From: Lentimicrobium sp. L6
Lineage (GTDB): Bacteria > Bacteroidota > Bacteroidia > Bacteroidales > UBA12170
NCBI RefSeq assembly: GCF_013166655.1
Contig: NZ_JABKCA010000001.1
Coordinates: 62,001 to 126,000 of the forward strand
Length of the DNA stretch: 64,000 nt
Reading direction: 5' to 3'
The notes below the pieces were generated by a model. The model had not been told where the DNA came from, did no database searches, and worked only from the letters and a program-made list of their open reading frames with translations. Positions 9,985-19,178 of the stretch are shown piece after piece. How positions within the stretch are numbered: the first letter of the stretch is position 1; each line of letters starts with the position of its first letter. Position numbers and translations under genes: made by a program.

Positions 9985-11943
9985 ATGAAAAAGCATAATT
10001 GGCTAATTTTTATTTTATTGATGGCCACCTTATTATCGAATAGTCAAAGTATTATTCAAGAGTCTCCAGACAAATCCTATTCCATAGAAATATTTATTGA
10101 AAATCAGGTGAAAATAAGTGTGTATCATGTGGATAGTGAGCTCATACATGATATGATCATTGCTTGTTCGGTGGATGAATACGATATTGATTATTCTAAA
10201 TATAAGATTAGAAAAGAAGAGCAAATTACATTAATCGTTGAGGATCCAGTTCCTGTTAAATTTGCTGAACAAGAAGTCATCTATTCACAATTGCTTATCG
10301 AATTCTCCAATAAAGTGCAATTGGAGCTTTTATTAGGTGATGAAGGTTTTGCCTATAGATGGTTATTCAATTTTAAGAATGATATTTTTATTAATGATGA
10401 AATTCTGGAATTTCAATTGAATGATAAGGATTTGGTGTATTTCCCAAAGGAAACTACCATGACTTCTCATTACGAGCGATTGTATGTTAAGAAAGAGCTT
10501 AGTGAGATTGACTCAAAAGAATTCTGTTCATTGCCAGTATTATTTCAAAAGCAATCTGGCAATAATGTGTTTTTCTCTGAGGCTGATCTTTATGATTATC
10601 CATGTCTGTTTCTAGAAAAGCAAAATGAATCCAATTCCTTTAAAGCGATTTTTCCGAAAGTGGTTTTAGAAATTGAAGCCAATGAAAATGGAGCGGATAG
10701 AAACCAAACCATAACTAAGGAGGCTAATTATATTTCTGCTACAAAAGGAAAACGAAGTTTGCCGTGGCGTGTGTTTGGCTTAGCCAAAGATGATAAACAA
10801 TTGGCTATGAATAATATGGTTTATCAGCTGTCTTCACCACTGAAATTGGAAGATACTAAATGGATAAAACCAGGAAAAGTAGCTTGGGATTGGTGGAATG
10901 CCAATAATATTATTGGAGTTGATTTTGAATCAGGAATAAATAACGAAACTTATAAATACTATATCGATTTTGCTTCAGAGTATGGATTGGAATATATTAT
11001 TTTGGATGAAGGCTGGTCCAAAACGACTACCAACATTTTAGAATGTCAAAAAGATATAAATGTTGAGGAGCTTGTTAAATATGGTCAAGAGAAAAATGTA
11101 GGAATCATCCTCTGGACTTTATGGGGGCCTTTAGATGAAAAGATGGACGAGGCCATGAGTTTGTATGAGTCCTGGGGAGTAAAAGGAGTGAAGGTAGATT
11201 TTATGCAACGTGCCGATCAATATATGGTCAATTATTATGAAAGAGTGGCACAGACTGCGGCCAAACATCATTTATTGGTCGATTATCATGGCGCTTTTAA
11301 ACCAGCAGGTTTGAGGAGAGCTTATCCAAATGTGCTTAATTATGAGGGGTTAAAAGGATTAGAAAATGTAAAATGGAGTAAGATAATGACTCCAGAACAT
11401 AATCTAACTCTTCCATTTATCAGAATGGCAGCAGGTCCAATGGATTATACGCCAGGGGCTATGGATAATGCACATGAGGAGTATTTTAATATTCGATGGA
11501 ATCGTCCAATGAGTATGGGAACTCGATGTCATCAAGTGGCCATGTATGTGATTTATGAATCTCCTTTGCAAATGCTTTGTGATAATCCTTCTAATTATTA
11601 TCGTGAAAAAGAAAGTACTCAGTTTATATCTCAGATTCCAACTACTTGGGACGAAACCATAGTTTTAGAAGCAAAAGTAGGCTCCTATATATTAATGGCT
11701 CGTAGAAATGGCAATAACTGGTATCTTGGTGGAATGACCGTAGAAGAACAAGAATTTGAAATTGAACTCGATTTTTTAGAAAATGCTTCTTACCAAGTAG
11801 AAATCATGCAAGACGGAATTAATTCTGATAAGAATGCTCAAGATTATAAGCATATATCTACTTCAATAGAATCCTCAGAGAAAATACAAGTGAAGATGCA
11901 TAAAGGAGGAGGATATATCGCCATTTTAAAGAAAGAAAAATAG
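9985..11943 (+). CDS. Glycoside hydrolase family 97, probably the retaining alpha-galactosidase type
   Basis: The 652-residue protein has a signal peptide (MKKHNWLIFILLMATLLSNSQS), an N-terminal beta-sandwich, a TIM barrel and a C-terminal beta domain, which is the GH97 layout. The barrel start KVAWDWWNANN and LDEGWSKT are family signatures. GH97 has inverting (SusB) and retaining (BtGal97b-like) branches. The latter uses an Asp nucleophile, and here Asp405 sits in GVKVDFMQRADQ with Glu454 in NYEGLKGLE, which favours the retaining alpha-galactosidase branch. That reading rests on my memory of the family and needs an alignment. It is paired with the membrane-protein gene and divergent from a beta-mannosidase; galactomannan is a plausible substrate for the locus. 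Confidence 0.88.
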   Translation: MKKHNWLIFILLMATLLSNSQSIIQESPDKSYSIEIFIENQVKISVYHVDSELIHDMIIACSVDEYDIDYSKYKIRKEEQITLIVEDPVPVKFAEQEVIYSQLLIEFSNKVQLELLLGDEGFAYRWLFNFKNDIFINDEILEFQLNDKDLVYFPKETTMTSHYERLYVKKELSEIDSKEFCSLPVLFQKQSGNNVFFSEADLYDYPCLFLEKQNESNSFKAIFPKVVLEIEANENGADRNQTITKEANYISATKGKRSLPWRVFGLAKDDKQLAMNNMVYQLSSPLKLEDTKWIKPGKVAWDWWNANNIIGVDFESGINNETYKYYIDFASEYGLEYIILDEGWSKTTTNILECQKDINVEELVKYGQEKNVGIILWTLWGPLDEKMDEAMSLYESWGVKGVKVDFMQRADQYMVNYYERVAQTAAKHHLLVDYHGAFKPAGLRRAYPNVLNYEGLKGLENVKWSKIMTPEHNLTLPFIRMAAGPMDYTPGAMDNAHEEYFNIRWNRPMSMGTRCHQVAMYVIYESPLQMLCDNPSNYYREKESTQFISQIPTTWDETIVLEAKVGSYILMARRNGNNWYLGGMTVEEQEFEIELDFLENASYQVEIMQDGINSDKNAQDYKHISTSIESSEKIQVKMHKGGGYIAILKKEK

Positions 11944-12003
11944 GGTGTAAATCATTAGAATGATAATTATTCTTTAATTCTTTTAATGCTCCTAAATTCC
12001 TAT

Positions 12004-12011
12004 TATTTTTG
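12004..12011 (+). promoter_or_regulatory. Putative -7 box for the VPS10-like gene
   Basis: TATTTTTG, 39 nt before the ATG at 12051. No good -33 TTG is seen. Confidence 0.4.
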
Positions 12012-12050
12012 TAGGAAATGTAATGACACAATACACAAACACACATACTT

Positions 12051-14567
12051 ATGACTAATATTAAAAGATTTGCAACAATACTTGCTTTTATTGTAATGGT
12101 TTTTGGTGTTTCTTTTCTGTTTTTAGATAAAAAGGAATTAGACCAGCCTAAGCTATTACCTGGAGAGTGGATGGGACAGCAAAGAATGTATCCTTATTCA
12201 GAAATCAAAACCGATGTTTATTTGGCTGAGATGAAGAAAGCTCATCAGATGAATCAGCAAAGTAGAAGTTTGGATTACGAATGGGAATTTGTTGGGCCGA
12301 CAAATATTGGAGGTAGAATTACCGATATTGAAATGCCTTTGGGACAATCTGATATTATTTATATCGGAGCAGCAACCGGAGGGATTTTTAAAACAGAGAA
12401 TGCTGGTGAAACTTGGGATCAACTTTTTGAGGGAATTCCGACCATTTCTATTGGTGATTTAGCCATAGACCCTAATAATTCTGATATTATTTATGCAGGA
12501 ACTGGAGAGGCTAATTCTAGCAGTTTTAGCTTCCTAGGTAGTGGAGTATATAAATCGGAAGATGCTGGGGAGACTTGGGATTTCTCAGGTTTAGAAAACT
12601 CAGCTTATATAGCCAGAATGTTAGTCGACCCTTATAATTCTCAAAGGGTTTTTGCCGCAGCTAGTGGGAATCTGTTTTCTCCAAGCGAAGATAGAGGAAT
12701 CTACAGAAGTGAAGATGGTGGTGCCAACTGGGAACAAGTTCTTTTTGTTAGCGATACTACTGCGGCTATCGATTTGGTGCAAAATCCAGAAAATCCTGAG
12801 ATTCTTTATGCAGCTTTTTGGGAAAGAACTAGGGGCTTTACCACTCGTCGTTCTTTTGGAGTGACTACAGGTATTTATAGAACTACAGATGGTGGTGATA
12901 CTTGGGATGAACTAAGTGAAGGACTTCCTCACGAATTATTAGATAAAGGTAGAGTTGGTATCACTATTTCAGAGTCTAATCCTGAGGTTTTATATGCCAC
13001 CTACGATATGCCCGACCAAGAAGTTTGGGCTTTTAAAACGGAGGATGGTGGAGACAATTGGAGCCGCCTAAACGATAGTAGCCTAGAAGGAATGGGAAGT
13101 AGCTTTGGCTGGTATTTCGGTCAGGTACGAGTTCATCCAGAAGACGAGCAAGTGGTTTTTGCATTAGGTCAAACCATGTATAGAACTACAAACTCAGGAA
13201 ACTCCTGGACCAATGTGGATAATTCCGGAGTTCATGTTGATCATCATGCCATGTTTTTTGATCAAGAGTCAGATAGAGTGTATTTAGGTAACGATGGTGG
13301 TTTGTACTATTCCACAAATTTAGGTTCTAGTTGGGTTAAAATCAATAATTTACCTATTACACAATTCTATGCTTATGATGTGAGTGAAACCAATCAAAAT
13401 TTTCAAGTAGGAGGGACTCAAGATAATAACTCCATTAGAACGATTAATGGAGATGAGCCTGATACCTGGGAAGCTATTTTGGGTGGAGATGGAATGTATA
13501 ACAGAATCAATCAACAAAATAATGATATAGCATGGGCAGAATATCAATATGGAGAGCTGTACAGAAGTTATAACGCCCAAGACAATAATCCATATTACGA
13601 ATATGTAGCCTATGATATGTCAAACGATAGGAAGAACTGGTCGGCTCCTTTAGAGTTAACTCCAGGGCAAAATGAAACAGCTTATTTTGGCACACATAGA
13701 GTTTGGAAAACATCTAATAATGGTGATAGTTGGACCGCTGTGAGTCCTGATTTAACCCAAGGAGGTGATAATTATTTTCACTCCTTGACTTGTTTGGCAG
13801 TATCCTCTGTGAATCCTTCCTTAGTTATGGCAGGTTCAGCAGATGGACGAGTAAATATCTCTACAAATGGAGGATTGTTCTGGAACGATATTTCAGAAGG
13901 ATTGCCGGAAAGATGGATTACAGATGTGTATTTCGATCACCAAGTTGTGAATACCATTTATGCCACCGTTTCTGGATTTAGATGGGACGAAGCTTTACCT
14001 CATATTTATAAATCTACTGATTTAGGTCAAACTTGGGAAAGTATTTCCGGGAATTTACCAGAGCTTCCAGTTAATCAGATGGTTATGGACCCAGATGATT
14101 CCAATGAAATTATTGTAGGTACTGATGCAGGTATTTATATGACCGTAGATGGTGGTGAGAATTGGGAAAGCATTACTGGAAATTTGCCTATGGTTCCAGT
14201 GGTTGCTTTTAAATTAATACCTGAAACTAAAGATTTATATGCTGCCACTTATGGTATTTCTACCTATAAAATTAATTTGAATGATGTGAATGTGGGTGTT
14301 TCTTCTTTAGGGAATTCAAATGATGAGTTTTCTATTTCTTGGATACATTCAAATGGAGATTTTATTCAAGTTGAAAATAATAAATCTTCCAAATTTGAGA
14401 TGAAGATCTATAATATGTCTGGACAAGTGGTATATCATAATCAAATTGGACTTTTAAGTATTGGAAACCATCAGCTTGAAGTTCCTTCAAACTTAAAACA
14501 GAATACTATATATGTTATTGAGTTTTTAAATGATTCTAACAAAGAGTCTATTAAGATAAAGCTATAA
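12051..14567 (+). CDS. Secreted Asp-box (VPS10/sortilin-like) beta-propeller with T9SS sorting domain
   Basis: This 838-residue protein has an N-terminal hydrophobic export segment (about residues 6-24). About ten Asp-box/BNR repeats follow (ENAGETWDQL, SEDAGETWD, TTDGGDTWDE, TEDGGDNWS, TVDGGENWES), spaced as in sortilin VPS10 or sialidase-like propellers. Residues from about 745 on form a type A T9SS C-terminal domain (FEMKIYNMSGQVVYHN ... YVIEFLNDSNKESIKIKL). It should therefore cross the outer membrane by the type IX system, whose porT gene lies at 48-49 kb. Such proteins are often annotated as glycosyl hydrolase, but I see no catalytic set supporting that. Its binding target is unknown. 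A strong terminator follows. Confidence 0.85.
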   Translation: MTNIKRFATILAFIVMVFGVSFLFLDKKELDQPKLLPGEWMGQQRMYPYSEIKTDVYLAEMKKAHQMNQQSRSLDYEWEFVGPTNIGGRITDIEMPLGQSDIIYIGAATGGIFKTENAGETWDQLFEGIPTISIGDLAIDPNNSDIIYAGTGEANSSSFSFLGSGVYKSEDAGETWDFSGLENSAYIARMLVDPYNSQRVFAAASGNLFSPSEDRGIYRSEDGGANWEQVLFVSDTTAAIDLVQNPENPEILYAAFWERTRGFTTRRSFGVTTGIYRTTDGGDTWDELSEGLPHELLDKGRVGITISESNPEVLYATYDMPDQEVWAFKTEDGGDNWSRLNDSSLEGMGSSFGWYFGQVRVHPEDEQVVFALGQTMYRTTNSGNSWTNVDNSGVHVDHHAMFFDQESDRVYLGNDGGLYYSTNLGSSWVKINNLPITQFYAYDVSETNQNFQVGGTQDNNSIRTINGDEPDTWEAILGGDGMYNRINQQNNDIAWAEYQYGELYRSYNAQDNNPYYEYVAYDMSNDRKNWSAPLELTPGQNETAYFGTHRVWKTSNNGDSWTAVSPDLTQGGDNYFHSLTCLAVSSVNPSLVMAGSADGRVNISTNGGLFWNDISEGLPERWITDVYFDHQVVNTIYATVSGFRWDEALPHIYKSTDLGQTWESISGNLPELPVNQMVMDPDDSNEIIVGTDAGIYMTVDGGENWESITGNLPMVPVVAFKLIPETKDLYAATYGISTYKINLNDVNVGVSSLGNSNDEFSISWIHSNGDFIQVENNKSSKFEMKIYNMSGQVVYHNQIGLLSIGNHQLEVPSNLKQNTIYVIEFLNDSNKESIKIKL

Positions 14568-14600
14568 ACCCATATTAGCTTAAGACTTGTTCTTCAAGGA

Positions 14601-14650
14601 ATTCCTTGTTTAAAAAATGTGATGATATGTTTTTTGAACAAGGAATTTTT
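14601..14650 (+). terminator. Rho-independent terminator with 17-bp stem
   Basis: attccttgtttaaaaaa (14601-14617) pairs with ttttttgaacaaggaat (14630-14646) with a single G-T wobble and a 12-nt loop, followed by a T run. It ends the VPS10-like transcript. The GTG at 14619 lies inside the loop, so it is not the start of the next gene. Confidence 0.88.
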
Positions 14651-14663
14651 GTATATTTATACT

Positions 14664-16853
14664 ATGCGAAAATACATATGTTTAATAGTCCTACTTTTTG
14701 GTTTTGGCTGGATTGGTATGTTAGTAAGTTGTAGTCCAGGAAAAAAAGAACTTGAAAGTAAGCTGAGTACTGATGTTGATGATCAAAAAGATGCATTTTT
14801 GAATCTTACGTTTAGTATGTTGAGGACTATGCCTGATTCTGCACTATTAATGCTCGATTCTGCGAAAAGGTGGATAAATGAAGGAACTGAATTAGAGCTA
14901 AAGCTCATTAATGTAATTGGTACTTATTTTTGGTATCAGGGGCAGTATGATAGTGCTATATATTATTATAGGATAAGTTATTCTAAATCTCTTGAATATG
15001 GTAATAAAGAAAGACAATTAGTTAGTATTTCAAATATTGGTGCTCTTTATAATAACTTAAGTTATAACGATAGTGTAATTCTTTATTTGAATAAAGGACT
15101 GGTATTAGCAGAAGAGCTAAATGATACAGATCAGAAAGCTAAGATTTATTTTGATTTAGCAATGTTATATACTAGGTTAGATTTTAATCAAAATGCTCTT
15201 GAATATATACAAAAAGTAGAAGACCATTATATCAATATGGGTGATTCTATGAAGTTAGCATATTATTATTCTGTCCGAGCTACTGTTTATCAAAATCTCG
15301 ACAATTTTGAAATGTCAAGAAAGTATTCTTTTAAAGCAATTGAATTGTGCAAAAATCCAAAAAGAAGCTTTTTTCTCTGTAATTTATACAATAATTTGGG
15401 TGTCGCTTATTGGCAAGTGAAAGAAGATTATGATAGTTCTAGGGTTTATTTACAGAAAGCTTATTCTCTGCATTCTGATAAAACGAAATCAACTAATTCA
15501 TATTTAACTACTATTATTAATCTTGGAGGAATGGAATTAAAGGCACAAAACTATACTCTTGGCCTTCGGTATTTACAAAAAGCATTAAGAATAAATCTTA
15601 CATATGAAGATGAATACAGGGCAGGAGCAATTAATGTTAATATGGGTATGGCTTATTTGGGTTTACAGAAATTAGATTCAGCCAAATATTACTTAAACCG
15701 TGGATTAGAGTTATCATTAAAATCAGGGGCTCAAGAGTTTTCGCAAAATGCTTATTCAGGATTATACAAGCTTGAAACATTGCAAGAAAATTATCAATCC
15801 GCCAGTAAATATCAGGATAAATTTTATGAAATTAGTGACAGCATAAGCAGTGAAAATGTAAAAAACAGAATTGCAGAACTTGAAATTATTCATGAAACTG
15901 CAAAAAAGGATAGAGAAAATCAATTCCTACAGAATGAAAATCAGCTAAATGAAGCACTTATTCATAAACAAAAAATAGTTTATAGTATTATTATAATTAG
16001 TTTAATTCTACTGCTTGTTTTTATGGGCTTATTATTGAGTAATAAAATGAAATTGCGTGTTTTAAATGAAGAATTAATAAAGAAAAACACAGAGGTTTCT
16101 GAAAAGAATAGTATTATTGAAGAAAAGAATGTAAACCTTGAAAAACAAACCGACCAATTAATTAGTTTAAATCAAACCAAGGATAAATTTTTTAGTATCA
16201 TTTCCCACGATTTACGAGGCCCCTTCAATAGCCTCCTGGGTTTGTTGGAGATTTTAGAGGAGGATTTTAATGACTTAAATGATGCTGAAAAATTAAAAAT
16301 CATTAAAAGATTACACTCCAATAGCCGAAATACTTATAACCTGCTTGTCAACCTCTTAGAATGGTCAAGGACTCAACGTGGACATATCACTCCAGACTTC
16401 CTAAGTATTCCTTTATATAATTCAGCACAATCCTCAATAACGTTTTTAAGACAGCGGATTAACGATAAAAAGCACGTAATTATTAATAAAATTGATGAAG
16501 ATATACGTGTAATTGCTGATGTCAATCTATTATTAAGTGTTTTTACAAACCTTATCAATAATGCTGTTAAATTTACACCTGATGGTGGAAATATTATTGT
16601 TTCAGCTAAACGAATAGGAGTGAATGTTGAAATGGAAATTAACGATAATGGGATTGGTATTCCAGAAGATCAATTGGATAAACTATTTAGTATAGACACT
16701 TCTTTTAGTCGAAAAGGAACCAATGATGAATTAGGGACAGGTTTAGGCTTGTTGACCTGTAAGGAGTTTGTATACTTAATGAATGGAACCTGCAGGGTAG
16801 AAAGTAAAGAAGGTAAAGGAACTAGTTTCTTTATACAGTTGAAATCTGCCTAA
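14664..16853 (+). CDS. TPR-containing sensor histidine kinase (first of a tandem pair)
   Basis: Starting at ATG 14664 (an upstream GTG lies in a terminator loop), this is a 729-residue kinase. The N-terminus is a lipoprotein-like signal with LVSC at residues 24-27. An extracytoplasmic array of TPR repeats fills most of residues 50-410, followed by a coiled coil. A membrane segment lies near 437-460, a second coiled coil follows, and then HisKA (phospho-acceptor His515 in ISHDLRGPF). The ATPase has N box NNAVKF, G1 DNGIGIP and G2 GTGLGL. There is no receiver domain or DNA-binding domain, so it needs an unlinked partner. It ends 88 nt before a paralogue of the same build. A lipid anchor plus a membrane helix would be unusual and is only predicted. 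Confidence 0.88.
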   Translation: MRKYICLIVLLFGFGWIGMLVSCSPGKKELESKLSTDVDDQKDAFLNLTFSMLRTMPDSALLMLDSAKRWINEGTELELKLINVIGTYFWYQGQYDSAIYYYRISYSKSLEYGNKERQLVSISNIGALYNNLSYNDSVILYLNKGLVLAEELNDTDQKAKIYFDLAMLYTRLDFNQNALEYIQKVEDHYINMGDSMKLAYYYSVRATVYQNLDNFEMSRKYSFKAIELCKNPKRSFFLCNLYNNLGVAYWQVKEDYDSSRVYLQKAYSLHSDKTKSTNSYLTTIINLGGMELKAQNYTLGLRYLQKALRINLTYEDEYRAGAINVNMGMAYLGLQKLDSAKYYLNRGLELSLKSGAQEFSQNAYSGLYKLETLQENYQSASKYQDKFYEISDSISSENVKNRIAELEIIHETAKKDRENQFLQNENQLNEALIHKQKIVYSIIIISLILLLVFMGLLLSNKMKLRVLNEELIKKNTEVSEKNSIIEEKNVNLEKQTDQLISLNQTKDKFFSIISHDLRGPFNSLLGLLEILEEDFNDLNDAEKLKIIKRLHSNSRNTYNLLVNLLEWSRTQRGHITPDFLSIPLYNSAQSSITFLRQRINDKKHVIINKIDEDIRVIADVNLLLSVFTNLINNAVKFTPDGGNIIVSAKRIGVNVEMEINDNGIGIPEDQLDKLFSIDTSFSRKGTNDELGTGLGLLTCKEFVYLMNGTCRVESKEGKGTSFFIQLKSA

Positions 16854-16941
16854 AGCATTGAAAAATCACCTAGATATTATCCATTTTAAAACTCCACTAA
16901 ATAGTAAAAGGTATAACCTTTGTTTGATAAAACAGACCTCT

Positions 16942-19074
16942 ATGAATCTTAAATCTTTATACATAATTGCATTAGTATTTCTCAATGTTAATTTGAGTTT
17001 TGGTAACTTAAATAAAGTAGATACTGCTGTTATAAATGATTGGATATCCATAAGTAAAAAACTGCTTTTTAAGAAACCTGATTCAGCCAGTTTATTTTTA
17101 GATTCAATTTATAATGCTTCAAAAAAGATTGATTATCAATATGGATTGTACAAAACATATAGCTCTAAAGCTGTAATTATTTATATGAGAGGTGATTATG
17201 AGCAATCTATTTATGAGTATGAAAAAGCTTTTCCTTATGTAGATGAGAATGTGCCTTTTCAAGAAATCCGGTTATATAATAATATTGCATATTCTTTAAG
17301 GAGTTTAGGCTTTCAAGATAGTGCCCTGCTTTATACGCGAAGGGGAAGTGAAATAGCGCTGGAAAAAGGATTGTTTGATTTTTATCAACAATCTGTTTTA
17401 GATATAGCTTCTACCTATTTGGATATGGATAAGTATATTGAAGCTGCAGAATACTACCATATTGTTGAGAAGAATACTGAATCATCACAAGATAAAGAAT
17501 ACTTGATCAAAGCGTATAGCTCTTTGGCTATGTTTTATTATCGCATAGAAGACTTTGATAAATCATACGATTTTTATTTTCAGGCGATAAAAATTGATGA
17601 GAACTATGATGAACTGGATCTACTGAATGTAAATTATGCGAATCTAGGCCTTTTGTATAAAGATGTTGCTTACGATTATGATTCTGCAATATATTTCTTT
17701 AGAAAATCAATTCAGTTGGTACGATCATATGAGTTACCAAGAAAGCAATTAATGGCAAATATCAATATAGGAAATACTTTCATTGACAGAAATATTCTTG
17801 ATTCAGCAAATTATTATTACGAATTAGTATATAATGATACTTTGCTAGAAGATTTTCCAACATACCAAGCTGCTGTTTATACCAATATGGGAATGTATCA
17901 TTTGAGGAATAAAGATTATCAGAAAGCCAGAGCATTTTTAAATGATGGATTGGAACTATCAATGAAATATGAGCTTTTAAGATTTCAAAAAAACGCACAT
18001 AGAGAATTGTCTTCCTTAGATTCCATTCAAGGAAATCACGAGGATGCTTTGATGCATTATAAGTTATTTCATCAAATTTCCGAATCATTGAAGCTCATGG
18101 AGGTGAATAATCAAATGGCTATATTGGAATATGAGAAATTTATGGCCAAAGAAAAATACAATTATGAGCTTTTAACTAAAGAAAATGAAAACCAGAATCA
18201 AGAAATCATTATCCAGAGAGCAGTGATTGGAACTGTCTTTTTAATGGTTATGGTTTTGGTGGTCATTATAGTAATAGTAAGTAGAAATCGAAAAAAGATT
18301 AATTCATTAAATACTGATTTGCAAAGCTCTAATCACAGTTTAGGGGAGCTTAATAAAGATTTAATGCTGCAGAGGAAGGAGATGAAAGACTTATTGATGA
18401 GTAAAGATAGGTTTGTTTCGATTCTTGGTCATGATTTAAAAAATCCTTTTACTGGTTTACTCGGTTTGCTTGAGCTTATGGAGTTGGATTGGGATGAAAT
18501 GCCAGACCAAGAAAAGAAAGAAGGAATTCAACAATTAAATCAATCCTCCATACAAACCTACCGATTATTAGAAGATTTATTAGACTGGGGAAAGACTCAG
18601 CAAGGACTCATTAAAGCTGAAAAAGAGGAGTTTAAAGTATTCAATCTATTTCATGAAGTTAAAACAATCTTCTCTTTACAGCTTAAGAAAAAAGAGATCC
18701 ATTTAGAAATGAGAGCGGAGGAGGGTTATATAGTAAATTCCGATCATAAATTATGTTCTCAAATTCTCCAAAACCTACTGGGCAATGCCATTAAGTATAG
18801 TCAAGTGGGAGGCCTTATAAGTATGACCTTGGAAGAACAAGACGGACAAGTTCTCATTTGTGTTATTGATGAAGGAATTGGGATTCCTAAGGATAAAATC
18901 CAAGGCTTATTTAAGCTCGATTGTAATTTTAATAGGCCAGGAACACAAAATGAGAAAAGTAGCGGAATGGGCTTGTTGTTAGTGAAAGAATATGCCAATA
19001 TTATTGGAGCTGAAATACGTGTGGAGAGTGATGTGAATAAAGGAACTGCTTTCTGTTTGGTGATGAAGAAGTAG
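16942..19074 (+). CDS. TPR-containing sensor histidine kinase (second of a tandem pair)
   Basis: The ATG at 16942 gives a proper signal peptide (MNLKSLYIIALVFLNVNLSFG), so the longer frame from the TTG at 16858 is rejected. The 710-residue protein has extracytoplasmic TPR repeats (about 40-400), a membrane helix near 427-452 and a coiled coil. HisKA follows with His497 in ILGHDLKNPF. The ATPase has NAIKYS, DEGIGIP and SGMGLLL. It shares build and kinase sequence with the gene just upstream but uses a signal-peptidase-I type leader rather than a lipobox. It is likely a duplication followed by divergence of the sensor part. No response regulator is adjacent. The two genes may form one transcript; I see no terminator between them. 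Confidence 0.88.
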   Translation: MNLKSLYIIALVFLNVNLSFGNLNKVDTAVINDWISISKKLLFKKPDSASLFLDSIYNASKKIDYQYGLYKTYSSKAVIIYMRGDYEQSIYEYEKAFPYVDENVPFQEIRLYNNIAYSLRSLGFQDSALLYTRRGSEIALEKGLFDFYQQSVLDIASTYLDMDKYIEAAEYYHIVEKNTESSQDKEYLIKAYSSLAMFYYRIEDFDKSYDFYFQAIKIDENYDELDLLNVNYANLGLLYKDVAYDYDSAIYFFRKSIQLVRSYELPRKQLMANINIGNTFIDRNILDSANYYYELVYNDTLLEDFPTYQAAVYTNMGMYHLRNKDYQKARAFLNDGLELSMKYELLRFQKNAHRELSSLDSIQGNHEDALMHYKLFHQISESLKLMEVNNQMAILEYEKFMAKEKYNYELLTKENENQNQEIIIQRAVIGTVFLMVMVLVVIIVIVSRNRKKINSLNTDLQSSNHSLGELNKDLMLQRKEMKDLLMSKDRFVSILGHDLKNPFTGLLGLLELMELDWDEMPDQEKKEGIQQLNQSSIQTYRLLEDLLDWGKTQQGLIKAEKEEFKVFNLFHEVKTIFSLQLKKKEIHLEMRAEEGYIVNSDHKLCSQILQNLLGNAIKYSQVGGLISMTLEEQDGQVLICVIDEGIGIPKDKIQGLFKLDCNFNRPGTQNEKSSGMGLLLVKEYANIIGAEIRVESDVNKGTAFCLVMKK

Positions 19075-19178
19075 GCGTTTTAGTGTCTTTCAGAATTAGT
19101 GTTTTTTTGTTTACCCCAAAACCCTAAAGTCTGCCTGGCCAAAGCAGATAGACAAGGGAGCAAAAATACCTTTAATTG

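Noticed and set aside
14619-14663. Longer start (GTG) for the first TPR kinase
   Set aside because: The codon is in the loop of a 17-bp terminator; the ATG at 14664 starts the leader peptide.
16858-16941. Longer start (TTG) for the second TPR kinase
   Set aside because: It would put 28 non-hydrophobic residues before a normal signal peptide.
19100-19178. Possible terminator or repeat after the second TPR kinase
   Set aside because: Only a five-base complementary pair (tctgc/gcaga) was found, with no T run.
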